Below, one piece after another: positions 1-6,088 of a stretch of DNA of 7,986 bases. This DNA is from Oscillospiraceae bacterium UBA6409 (lineage in GTDB: Bacteria > Bacillota > Clostridia > Oscillospirales > Oscillospiraceae), in NCBI GenBank assembly GCA_002438575.1, contig DJPP01000103.1:1-7986 (forward strand), given 5' to 3'. The notes below the pieces were generated by a model, which saw only the letters and a program-made list of their open reading frames with translations, was not told the DNA's origin and did not search any database. Numbering within the stretch: position 1 is the stretch's first letter; each line of letters starts with the position of its first letter. The position numbers and the translations under genes were made by a program.

Positions 1-513
1 GTGGGGCACATCGTGTGCTTCCGGGACAGCGCCTACGCCCGGAGCGTGCCGGAGACGGCGCTGGTCCGGGAGGACGGGCAGCTGTGGTACGATGCGGAGG
101 GGCAGGCGTGGCTGGACCCCACCGACCCGCAGGTGCTGCAATACATCACCGCGCTGGTGAAGGAGTGCGGCGAGCTGGGCTTTAAGGAGGTCCTGCTGGA
201 CCAGTTCTGCTACCCGGCGGGCATGACGGATGTCGCCAACACGGCGGCGGACCCGGCGCAGGTGCTGACCGACTTTGCCGAAAATCTGCGGTCGGCACTG
301 CCGGAGGGCACAGCCCTGTCAGTGGTGGTGCGGAGCACGGACAGTCTGTCCGTGGAGCAGATGGCGGAGCTGTTCGACCGGCTGTATGTGCCGGCGGAGG
401 GCGACCTTGCCGCCGTAAAGGCGGCGCTGCCGGAGGGCTATGACCCGGAGACGCGGGTGGTGGCCATGGCGGCAGAGGCACCGCAAAGCGGAAGCTATGT
501 GATCGTAGGCTGA
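1..513 (+). CDS. DUF4015-type putative glycoside hydrolase-like protein, C-terminal part
   Basis: Only the last 170 residues are present. The frame is open from base 1, so the GTG at position 1 is most likely an internal valine codon and the real start lies to the left. The visible part reads as the C-terminal half of a TIM-barrel domain. A tryptophan-leucine-aspartate-proline segment (WLDPTDP, about residues 37-43) is followed by a helix and the strand GFKEVLLDQFCYP (about residues 60-72), which matches the GFxEIxxDYxRFP pattern I recall for DUF4015 (putative glycosyl hydrolase) proteins. Later strands (ALSVVVRS, VVAMAAE) fit the remaining barrel. Members are usually exported cell-envelope proteins whose substrate is not established; the signal peptide or anchor would be in the missing part. 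The gene ends directly before a strong bidirectional terminator. Assignment rests on remembered motif similarity; enzymatic activity is not shown. Confidence 0.6.
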   Translation: MGHIVCFRDSAYARSVPETALVREDGQLWYDAEGQAWLDPTDPQVLQYITALVKECGELGFKEVLLDQFCYPAGMTDVANTAADPAQVLTDFAENLRSALPEGTALSVVVRSTDSLSVEQMAELFDRLYVPAEGDLAAVKAALPEGYDPETRVVAMAAEAPQSGSYVIVG

Positions 514-515
514 AT

Positions 516-551
516 AAAAGAGGAAGCACCCGGGCGGGTGCTTCCTCTTTT
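516..551. terminator. bidirectional rho-independent terminator
   Basis: A perfect 16-bp stem (516-531 with 536-551) closes a GGGC loop. The stem begins with AAAA and ends with TTTT, so it works as a terminator on both strands. It starts 3 nt after the stop of the DUF4015-like gene and lies 8 nt beyond the stop of the convergent DUF4282 gene, and so serves both. Confidence 0.9.
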
Positions 552-558
552 GCGTGAC

Positions 559-1182
559 TTATTCCTGGGTCGGGGTGCTGTCAGCCGGGGCGCTGTCCTT
601 GGGGGCGGAGCAGTGGGGGCAGACGCCGTTTTCCAGCTTGGCGCCGCACTGGCCGCAGAAGTTGGCGGGGGGCTGTGCCTGGGCGGCTTGTGCCGCAGCC
701 TGTGCCGCCTCACGGCGCTGGCGGAGGGCCTCCTTCATCTCCTGCATATTCGGGGCGGCGAACACATCGCCGCTGCCCTTGCCGGTCTGATCGGCCAGCT
801 TGTGGTTGATGGAGATGACATTCTTCAGCAGCAGAATGGCCATCATCATCAGCTCATAGCTGAGACGGATCACAATGGGCCCCAGAATGATGATCAGCAG
901 GCCGTAGCCGCCCATCCAGATACGGCCGCCGGTCCAGTAGTTATACTCGGTGCGGAAGAGCATGAGTACGCCGAAGACGATGACGGCGGCGGTGGTGAAG
1001 ATGTACAGGGCCTGAAGGATCTTCTCCACCATCAGGTACTTGAAGTTGCAGGTGTCGTGGAGGAACTTGCCGAAGGCGCCCAGCTTTTCCCGCTTCTTCT
1101 CCGGGACCACATAGATGAAGGCCAGGACAGTGGCGACGAGGGCCAGGACACCGGCGATAATGAGCATGGTGGTAGGCAGCAT
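559..1182 (-). CDS. DUF4282 membrane protein with C-terminal zinc ribbon
   Basis: This encodes 207 residues. Three hydrophobic helices are visible: about 4-25, 55-76 and 91-118. The segment around residues 47-130 (FKYLMVEKILQALY, then GPIVIRLSYEL and INHKL) fits the DUF4282 pattern, a small membrane domain of unknown function. It is followed by an alanine/glutamine-rich, probably helical linker (about 146-170) and a zinc ribbon with CGQC (C176, C179) and CPHC (C188, C191), then a short Ser/Pro/Thr/Ala tail. The ATG at 1182 is supported by an AAGGAG ribosome site at 1191-1196, 8 nt upstream, and by a consensus promoter further upstream. It is transcribed alone and converges on the DUF4015-like gene. 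A role as a membrane scaffold or sensor is only a guess; the domain names are by recognition. Confidence 0.8.
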   Translation of the reverse strand: MLPTTMLIIAGVLALVATVLAFIYVVPEKKREKLGAFGKFLHDTCNFKYLMVEKILQALYIFTTAAVIVFGVLMLFRTEYNYWTGGRIWMGGYGLLIIILGPIVIRLSYELMMMAILLLKNVISINHKLADQTGKGSGDVFAAPNMQEMKEALRQRREAAQAAAQAAQAQPPANFCGQCGAKLENGVCPHCSAPKDSAPADSTPTQE

Positions 1183-1214
1183 AATTCTCTCTCCTTTTTA
1201 TATGTGATATCCTC

Positions 1215-1243
1215 AATATATCGGGAAACCGTGCCATTGTCAA
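1215..1243 (-). promoter_or_regulatory. sigma-A promoter of the DUF4282 gene
   Basis: Read on the minus strand, a perfect TTGACA (-35, 1238-1243) and TATATT (-10, 1215-1220) are separated by exactly 17 bp. The predicted transcript begins near 1208, giving a leader of about 25 nt to the ATG at 1182. The -35 box is only 3 bp from the T-run of the butyrate kinase terminator. Confidence 0.85.
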
Positions 1244-1246
1244 GGC

Positions 1247-1277
1247 AAAAACGTCCCGCGGCTCTCGCCGCGGGACG
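1247..1277 (-). terminator. rho-independent terminator of butyrate kinase
   Basis: A 10-bp GC-rich perfect stem (1252-1261 with 1268-1277) has a 6-nt loop and is followed on the minus strand by a run of five T (1247-1251). It begins about 20 nt after the butyrate kinase stop codon. Confidence 0.88.
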
Positions 1278-1296
1278 CTTCGGTTTCTCCGTTGTA

Positions 1297-2388
1297 TCAG
1301 TTGTTGTCCTCGGGACGGGGACGGCGGTACTCCTGGGCCTTCTCCTCGCCCTTCAGGACGCGCAGGGCACCCTGAGCCAGGGCCAGCAGCTCGTCCTCAC
1401 CGGGATAGACGGTGATGGGAGCGATCCAGCTGACCATCTCGGAGATGGCATCCACCGTCTCCTTGCCGTAGGCGATGCCGCCGGTGAGGATGATCTGGTC
1501 CACCTTGCCGTGCATGACGGCAGCCATGGCGCCGATCTCCTTGCCGATCTGGTAGTGGAAGGCATCTACAACACCGGCGATCTTCTTGTCGTGCTCGGCC
1601 TGTGCCAGCAGATAGCGCATATCGTTGGAGCCGGTATAGGCCACCAGACCACCGCGACCGGAGAGCATACGGTGCATCTCAGCCTCGGTATACTTGCCGG
1701 AGAAGCACTGCTTCACCAGCTGGCCGGTGGGCAGGGTGCCGGAGCGCTCGGGGGAGAAGGGACCCTCGCCGTCCAGGGCGTTCTGGGTGTCTACCACGCT
1801 GCCCTTGACGTGAGCGCCGATGGAAACGCCGCCGCCCATGTGGCAGACGATGAGGTTCAGCTCCTCGTACTTCTTGCCCTGCTCCTTGGCGTAGCGCTTG
1901 GCCACGGCCTTCTGGTTCAGGGCGTGGAAAATGCTGACGCGCTGGAACAGGGGATGACCGGCATAGCGGGCCACGTCCGCCATCTCATCGATGACCACAG
2001 GGTCGACGATGTAGGAGGGGATGCCCAGCTCATCGCCGATCTCGCGGGCGATCAGGCCGCCCAGATTGGAGGCGTGCTGTCCCTGCACGCCGATGGTGCA
2101 GTCCTTGACCATGTTGTCGTTGACAGCGTATGTACCGCCGCGAATGGGGCGCAGCAGACCGCCGCGGCCGGAGACGGCGGAGAGGGTATGGGCGTCGAAG
2201 CCCTGCTCGCGCAGCGCCTTCATCACCAGATCACGGCGCCAGTCCTTCTGGGCGGGGATGGTGTTGAACTGGGCGATATCCTCCGCGCTGTGGCGCAGGG
2301 TCTTGTCAAAGAGAAGCTGCTCGTCCTCGTAGACACCGATCTTGGTGGAGGTGGAGCCGGGATTGACAACGAGAATTCTGTAAGACAC
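1297..2388 (-). CDS. buk: butyrate kinase
   Basis: Butyrate kinase (EC 2.7.2.7) converts butyryl phosphate and ADP to butyrate and ATP in the cytosol, the energy-yielding last step of the phosphotransbutyrylase/kinase route. The 363 residues match the usual length of about 355-360. Acetate/propionate/butyrate kinase (ASKHA fold) signatures are visible: [12 protein letters not shown] at 9-20, the GRGG loop near 74-77, HMGGG at 183-187, the FSPERSG segment at 211-217, and LTGGIAYG at 301-308. Translation starts at a GTG (2386-2388), supported by an AGGAGG site 9 nt upstream. It is a single-gene unit with its own promoter and terminator. No phosphotransbutyrylase gene (ptb) is present on either side, although the two are adjacent in many clostridia. 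A branched-chain fatty acid kinase is the main alternative within the same family. Confidence 0.93.
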   Translation of the reverse strand: MSYRILVVNPGSTSTKIGVYEDEQLLFDKTLRHSAEDIAQFNTIPAQKDWRRDLVMKALREQGFDAHTLSAVSGRGGLLRPIRGGTYAVNDNMVKDCTIGVQGQHASNLGGLIAREIGDELGIPSYIVDPVVIDEMADVARYAGHPLFQRVSIFHALNQKAVAKRYAKEQGKKYEELNLIVCHMGGGVSIGAHVKGSVVDTQNALDGEGPFSPERSGTLPTGQLVKQCFSGKYTEAEMHRMLSGRGGLVAYTGSNDMRYLLAQAEHDKKIAGVVDAFHYQIGKEIGAMAAVMHGKVDQIILTGGIAYGKETVDAISEMVSWIAPITVYPGEDELLALAQGALRVLKGEEKAQEYRRPRPEDNN

Positions 2389-2397
2389 GATAGTTTT

Positions 2398-2403
2398 CCT
2401 CCT
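2398..2403 (-). promoter_or_regulatory. ribosome binding site fixing the butyrate kinase GTG start
   Basis: A perfect AGGAGG on the minus strand lies 9 nt before the GTG at 2388-2386. Together with the NPGST motif falling at the usual distance from the N-terminus, it supports the non-ATG start. Confidence 0.85.
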
Positions 2404-2448
2404 ATGCTCTTTTGTTCCGCGGCACAGCGGGTGAAATCAATATCCTTT

Positions 2449-2477
2449 ATTATACAGAATACGAAGCCGTCTGTAAA
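2449..2477 (-). promoter_or_regulatory. sigma-A promoter of butyrate kinase
   Basis: On the minus strand TTTACA (-35, 2472-2477) and a perfect TATAAT (-10, 2449-2454) are spaced by 17 bp. Transcription should start near 2442, leaving a leader of about 55 nt before the GTG codon. Confidence 0.88.
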
Positions 2478-2491
2478 TGGGTTTTTACGCA

Positions 2492-2506
2492 AAAATACGG
2501 TATTTT
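2492..2506. promoter_or_regulatory. operator-like palindrome midway between divergent promoters
   Basis: AAAATAC-G-GTATTTT is a perfect 7-1-7 inverted repeat. It lies 14 nt from the -35 box of butyrate kinase (ending at 2477) and 14 nt from the -35 box of metG (starting at 2521), so its centre, base 2499, is exactly between them. The position fits an activator site or a shared repressor/UP-like element. I do not recognise the cognate regulator; it does not look like a Rex or CcpA site. Confidence 0.45.
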
Positions 2507-2520
2507 ACACACGGGTCTGA

Positions 2521-2549
2521 TTGACAAAGCGCATAGTGTGGGCTAAAAT
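2521..2549 (+). promoter_or_regulatory. sigma-A promoter of metG
   Basis: Perfect TTGACA (2521-2526), a 17-bp spacer and TAAAAT (2544-2549). The predicted start near 2556 gives a leader of about 50 nt, too short for a T-box or SAM riboswitch. The leader holds only a 6-bp hairpin (2568-2573 with 2583-2588). Confidence 0.87.
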
Positions 2550-2592
2550 GATATACGTGAGTTTATACCGTTCTTCCATTCGGAACGGGGAA

Positions 2593-2598
2593 AAGGAG
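2593..2598 (+). promoter_or_regulatory. ribosome binding site fixing the metG start
   Basis: AAGGAG sits 9 nt before the ATG at 2608. The frame is open further upstream, but that part includes the promoter itself, so this site decides the start. Confidence 0.85.
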
Positions 2599-2607
2599 AA
2601 CTATCCT

Positions 2608-4572
2608 ATGGAGAAGAAGACGTTTTATATCACCACGCCCATCTACTACCCCTCGGACAAGCTGCACATCGGCCACAGCTACTGCACCGTGGCTACCGAC
2701 GCCATCGCGCGGTACAAGCGTCTGCAGGGCTTCGATGTCATGTTCCTGACCGGCACCGACGAGCACGGCCAGAAGATCGAGACGAAGGCCAAGGAGGCCG
2801 GCATGACGCCCCAGGAGTTCGTGGATCACATCGTGGAGGGCGAGAAGGGCATTCTGGACCTGTGGAAGTTGATGAACATCAGCAACGACCGGTTTATCCG
2901 CACCACCGACGACTATCACTGCGCCGCCGTGCAAAAGATCTTCAAGACCATGTACGAAAAGGGCGACATCTATAAGGGCACCTACAAGGGTAAGTACTGC
3001 ACCCCCTGCGAGAGCTTCTGGACCGAGAGCCAGCTGGTGGACGGCAAGTGCCCTGACTGCGGCCGCGAGGTGAAGGACGCGGAGGAGGAGGCCTATTTCT
3101 TCCGGCTGAGCAAGTACGCCGACCGGATACAGCATCTGCTGGAGGATACGGACTTCCTGCAGCCCCGCACCCGTGTGAACGAGATGGTCAACAACTTCAT
3201 CAAGCCCGGTCTGGAGGACTTGTGCGTCAGCCGCACCAGCTTCAGCTGGGGTATTCCCGTGGACTTTGATCCCGGCCACGTGGTGTATGTGTGGGTGGAC
3301 GCGCTGTTCAACTACTGCACCGCCCTGGGCTTTGACAACGATAAGTATCACGACTACGACAAGTACTGGCCCGCCGACTACCACATCGTGGGCAAGGAGA
3401 TCGTGCGCTTCCACAGCATCATCTGGCCCGCCATGCTGATGAGCATGGATATGCCCCTGCCCAAGCACGTCTACGGCCACGGCTGGCTGGTCATCGACGG
3501 CGGCAAGATGTCCAAGTCCAAGGGCAATGTGGTGGACCCCTACGCCCTGTCCGAGATGTTCGGCGTGGATGCCCTGCGGTTCTTCCTGCTGCGGACGTTC
3601 CCCTTCGGCAGCGACGGAAACTTCAGCAACGAGCTGCTGATCGGCACGATCAACACCGACCTGGCCAACAAGCTGGGCAACCTGGTCAGCCGTACCACCG
3701 GCATGGCGGAAAAGTACTTCGGCGGCAAGCTGCCCGTACAGCGTGAGGACGCCCCGGAGGACTGTGAGCTGAAGAAGATGGCCTGCGCGCTGCGTGACCG
3801 CTATCAGGCGGAGATGGACAAGCTGCAGCTGCAGAACGGACTGGACGAGGTGTTCAAGGTCATCGACCGGGCCAACAAGTATATCGACGAAACGGCCCCC
3901 TGGGCGCTGGGCAAGGACGAGAGCAAGCGCGAGCGCCTGGCCGCCGTGCTGTACAATTTGCTGGAGACCATCCGTATCTGCACCACCCTGCTGCTGCCGG
4001 TCATGCCTGACACCTGCGATAAGATCTTCGCCAAGCTGGGCGCGGACGAGGCCTGCCGCAGCTGGGACAACGCCAACGTGTGGGGCGTGCTGCCCGCCGA
4101 GGCGGTCATCAGTAAGGGCGAGAACCTGTTTCCCCGTATCGATGTGGACGAGGCCCTGGCTAAGCTGGACGAGCTGCAGGAGCAGCAGAAGAAGGCCGCC
4201 CTGCCGGCCGTGGAGCTGGAGCCCTATGTGGAGGATGAGGTGGACTTCGACACGTTCCTGAAGTCGGACTTCCGGGCTGTGAAGATCAAGAACTGCGAGG
4301 CGGTAAAGAAGAGCGACAAGCTGCTGAAGTTCACCCTGGACGACGGCAGCGGTACCGATCGCATCATCCTCTCCGGCATCCACCAGTACTACGAGCCGGA
4401 GCAGCTGATCGGCAAGACGGCCATCGCCATTCTAAACCTACCGCCGCGGAAGATGATGGGCATTCCCAGCTGCGGTATGCTGATCTCCGCCGTGCATAAG
4501 GAGAAGGGCGAAGAGAAGCTGCACCTGATGCTGATCGACGACAGCGTCCCCGCCGGCGCCAAGCTGTGCTGA
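2608..4572 (+). CDS. metG: methionyl-tRNA synthetase
   Basis: This is MetRS (EC 6.1.1.10), the cytosolic enzyme that charges tRNA-Met with methionine using ATP. The 654 residues are normal for the Firmicutes dimeric type. Class I signatures are present: HIGH at 20-23 and KMSKS at 300-304. The connective-peptide zinc knuckle keeps all four cysteines (C131, C134, C148, C151). An anticodon-binding helical domain follows (about 390-520), and the C-terminal EMAP/Trbp111-like OB-fold tRNA-binding domain covers about 545-654 (FDTFLKSDFRAVKI, SGIHQYY, MMGIPSCGMLIS). The ATG at 2608 is chosen because it has a good ribosome site and lies after the promoter. The gene is monocistronic, followed by a terminator 17 nt after the stop. 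Codon use is strongly biased (CTG, AAG, GAC, GGC), as expected for a highly expressed housekeeping gene. Confidence 0.98.
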   Translation: MEKKTFYITTPIYYPSDKLHIGHSYCTVATDAIARYKRLQGFDVMFLTGTDEHGQKIETKAKEAGMTPQEFVDHIVEGEKGILDLWKLMNISNDRFIRTTDDYHCAAVQKIFKTMYEKGDIYKGTYKGKYCTPCESFWTESQLVDGKCPDCGREVKDAEEEAYFFRLSKYADRIQHLLEDTDFLQPRTRVNEMVNNFIKPGLEDLCVSRTSFSWGIPVDFDPGHVVYVWVDALFNYCTALGFDNDKYHDYDKYWPADYHIVGKEIVRFHSIIWPAMLMSMDMPLPKHVYGHGWLVIDGGKMSKSKGNVVDPYALSEMFGVDALRFFLLRTFPFGSDGNFSNELLIGTINTDLANKLGNLVSRTTGMAEKYFGGKLPVQREDAPEDCELKKMACALRDRYQAEMDKLQLQNGLDEVFKVIDRANKYIDETAPWALGKDESKRERLAAVLYNLLETIRICTTLLLPVMPDTCDKIFAKLGADEACRSWDNANVWGVLPAEAVISKGENLFPRIDVDEALAKLDELQEQQKKAALPAVELEPYVEDEVDFDTFLKSDFRAVKIKNCEAVKKSDKLLKFTLDDGSGTDRIILSGIHQYYEPEQLIGKTAIAILNLPPRKMMGIPSCGMLISAVHKEKGEEKLHLMLIDDSVPAGAKLC

Positions 4573-4588
4573 CAACAAGTGACTGAAG

Positions 4589-4616
4589 GAGCACCCCACC
4601 CGGGGTGCTCTTTTTT
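4589..4616 (+). terminator. rho-independent terminator of metG
   Basis: A perfect 9-bp stem (4589-4597 with 4602-4610) with loop ACCC is followed by TTTTTT (4611-4616). It lies 17 nt after the metG stop codon. Confidence 0.93.
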
Positions 4617-4709
4617 GCGTCCCAAAATCCGCGCGCCCGGACTGGGGTGGTCGTACCGGCAGCTCGTGGAGGAGTGCACGGCGAAGAAAAGCGGTGTAAG
4701 CGGCATGGG

Positions 4710-4723
4710 TGGAAGCGCTTGCA
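4710..4723. promoter_or_regulatory. cre-like site (possible CcpA/LacI-family operator)
   Basis: TGGAAGCGCTTGCA has the perfect core AAGCGCTT and differs at two positions from the fully symmetric cre sequence TGTAAGCGCTTACA. It lies 9 bp upstream of the extended -10 hexamer of the sigma gene, overlapping the -35 region, where binding would block RNA polymerase. Other LacI-family regulators use similar cores, so CcpA is only the most likely partner. Confidence 0.45.
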
Positions 4724-4729
4724 AAAATC

Positions 4730-4738
4730 TGATATGAT
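4730..4738 (+). promoter_or_regulatory. extended -10 promoter of the ECF sigma gene
   Basis: TG-A-TATGAT gives an extended -10 element with the hexamer at 4733-4738. At the normal 17-bp distance the -35 region (4710-4715, TGGAAG) is weak and lies inside the cre-like palindrome. An alternative pair is TTGCAA (4719-4724) with TTAAAT (4742-4747), also spaced by 17 bp. The transcript would begin near 4745 and reach the ATG at 4810. Confidence 0.5.
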
Positions 4739-4794
4739 CTTTTAAATTGATGTAGCATTTGCCGTTAAAACCGTAGTACATGGGTGAAGCCGGA

Positions 4795-4801
4795 AAGGAG
4801 G
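4795..4801 (+). promoter_or_regulatory. ribosome binding site fixing the sigma gene start
   Basis: AAGGAGG is 8 nt upstream of the ATG at 4810. An in-frame ATG at 4780 lies upstream of this site and has no comparable ribosome site, so translation should start at 4810. Confidence 0.85.
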
Positions 4802-4809
4802 CGGTGTAC

Positions 4810-5370
4810 ATGATGGAGGATGCAGAGATCATCGATCTGCTTTTCAAGCGCGACCAGCAGGCGATACGGGAGCTGGATACGAAATACGGCAAGGCGTGTT
4901 ATCGGCTCTCATACAGTATTGTAAACGACCGGCAGGACGCGGAGGAATGCGTCAACGACGCTTACCTCGGCGCGTGGAACACGATACCACCGGCAAGACC
5001 CGACCCGCTGCTGACCTACATCTGCAAGATCGTTCGGAATACTTCCCTGAACAACTATTACAGAAAGAAAGCGGCCAAACGAAGCGGCCGCTGCGTGGCT
5101 GCCATGGAGGAGATCGAAGCCTGCATAGCATCTCCCAACACCGTGGACGCAGAGGTCGAAGCCAGAGAGTTAGCCCGTATCATCGAGAGCTTTTTGGACA
5201 CGCTGACCGCCGAAAACCGCGTTATCTTTATGCGCCGCTATTGGTTTTGCGACAGCGGCAGGGATATTGCCGAATTTGTGGGACTGACGGAGAAAAATGT
5301 GTCTGTCCGGCTGTCCCGTATTCGTGAGAAGCTGCGGAAATATCTGATCGAAAGAGAGGTGCTTGTGTGA
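4810..5370 (+). CDS. ECF-type RNA polymerase sigma factor
   Basis: This encodes 186 residues, typical for a group 4 (ECF) sigma factor that directs RNA polymerase to a small regulon. Region 2 covers about residues 12-85 and contains the recognisable DAEECVNDAYLGAWN segment (43-57) and the basic NNYYRKKAAKR end. An acidic linker follows. Region 4 covers about 117-182, with the helix-turn-helix DIAEFVGLTEKNVSVRLSRIREKLR at about 152-176. No region 3 or extra C-terminal domain is seen. The start at 4810 (MMEDAEIID) is preferred over an ATG at 4780 because a strong ribosome site precedes it. The stop codon overlaps the start of the next gene in a GTGA junction, which implies translational coupling. 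Codon use is looser than in metG, with ATA, CGA and CGG codons, which suggests accessory DNA. The target promoters and inducing signal are unknown. Confidence 0.92.
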   Translation: MMEDAEIIDLLFKRDQQAIRELDTKYGKACYRLSYSIVNDRQDAEECVNDAYLGAWNTIPPARPDPLLTYICKIVRNTSLNNYYRKKAAKRSGRCVAAMEEIEACIASPNTVDAEVEARELARIIESFLDTLTAENRVIFMRRYWFCDSGRDIAEFVGLTEKNVSVRLSRIREKLRKYLIEREVLV

Positions 5371-5912
5371 ACGCAGTGAAGTTTACCGATGCCATAAGTG
5401 CACTGGAGGACAAATATATCACGGAGGCTCTTTTCTATGAGCGCCCGCACACATCGAAAACAGGCACGAAAAAGCTGGCCGTGCTGGCCGCCGCCATTAT
5501 CGCCGCATTGGCGCTCTGCGGCTTTACGGCACATGAGCTGGGGCTGTTTGACCGGTGGCTTCAGAGCCCATCTCCCGATCCGGCGCAGACTGTCCAAAGT
5601 GCCATCGAAGGGCAAGCCGATAAAGCGTATACGGTTTGTGTGCGCGTGGATGCGATCGAGGTGGACGAAAGCGAGACTGCGCGTGTCGTTAAAATGTACG
5701 CCGGCAGCGCGCTCGCCGCGTCAAGAGGCTGGACGGACGAGTATCTGGCAGAGCATTTTGTCGTCGTCCGGGCAAAATACTATGTGGAGTACGACCACAC
5801 AAAAACGTTTATGAACGACGGCAGCACGGAGCAGTACTTCTATTTGGCGCAGGATGCGAAAACCGGGAAGTGGGAGATCGTCGACAACACCTCGCCGGAC
5901 ACAAGGCCATAA
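5367..5912 (+). CDS. single-pass membrane protein, probable partner/anti-sigma of the ECF factor
   Basis: This encodes 181 residues and starts at GTG (5367-5369), which overlaps the sigma gene stop by 4 nt; a weak GAGAGG ribosome site is 7 nt upstream. The N-terminal ~35 residues (KFTDAISALEDKYITEALFYE) form a short cytoplasmic, probably helical segment. One transmembrane helix follows (about 36-54, KLAVLAAAIIAALALCGF). The extracytoplasmic part (about 55-181) ends in an alpha/beta-like region with YYVEYDHTKTF, EQYFYLAQD and KTGKWEIVDNTSP, a type often found in membrane proteins coupled to clostridial ECF sigma genes. The layout (cytoplasmic tail, one helix, outer sensor domain) fits an anti-sigma factor. 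However, no ZAS/zinc anti-sigma motif (HxxxCxxC) is present, so the role is inferred from position and topology. The end at 5912 reads as a natural C-terminus. Confidence 0.75.
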   Translation: MNAVKFTDAISALEDKYITEALFYERPHTSKTGTKKLAVLAAAIIAALALCGFTAHELGLFDRWLQSPSPDPAQTVQSAIEGQADKAYTVCVRVDAIEVDESETARVVKMYAGSALAASRGWTDEYLAEHFVVVRAKYYVEYDHTKTFMNDGSTEQYFYLAQDAKTGKWEIVDNTSPDTRP

Positions 5913-5985
5913 AAGCAATACGCGGCCGCCCGTTTTCCGCGGCGTATCCGCACCCGCTTCCGTGGGATATATCGGGCACAGACAC

Positions 5986-6011
5986 AAAAAGAGCGCTTAG
6001 GCGCTCTTTTT
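5986..6011. terminator. bidirectional rho-independent terminator after the sigma operon
   Basis: A perfect 11-bp stem (5986-5996 with 6001-6011) with loop TTAG, flanked by A5 on the left and T5 on the right. It lies 74 nt after the stop of the membrane protein gene. The intervening GC-rich stretch (5913-5985) has no gene that I can support. Confidence 0.85.
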
Positions 6012-6088
6012 ACTGTATAATATTTTTCGTAAAAAATTTGAGAGGTCTCGCCGTCCGAACCGGAGGACTGCATTCCCGCCCATTCCTC

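Noticed and set aside
538..2520. A long plus-strand open frame antisense to the DUF4282 and butyrate kinase genes
   Set aside because: It covers two well-supported minus-strand genes with promoters and terminators, and its translation is a low-complexity Gly/Ala/Leu/His-rich sequence typical of the antisense of GC-rich genes.
2550..2607. T-box or SAM riboswitch before metG
   Set aside because: The predicted leader is only about 50 nt, with one 6-bp hairpin and none of the conserved T-box or SAM elements.
2563..4383. A long minus-strand open frame antisense to metG
   Set aside because: The translation is rich in His, Val, Gln and Leu without domains, and metG on the other strand is certain.
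4389..4892. Minus-strand open frames spanning the metG end and the sigma gene start
   Set aside because: They overlap two supported plus-strand genes, run through the metG terminator and have no recognisable domain or ribosome site.
6012..6040. TATAAT at 6015-6020 as a promoter after the sigma operon
   Set aside because: The -35 position falls in the terminator stem with no TTGACA-like sequence, and no gene with a ribosome site follows.
5840..6073. Minus-strand small gene reading QSSGSDGETSQIFYEKYYTV
   Set aside because: The reading is mildly protein-like, but the frame runs through the 11-bp terminator hairpin and into the antisense of the membrane protein gene, and no ribosome site was found.
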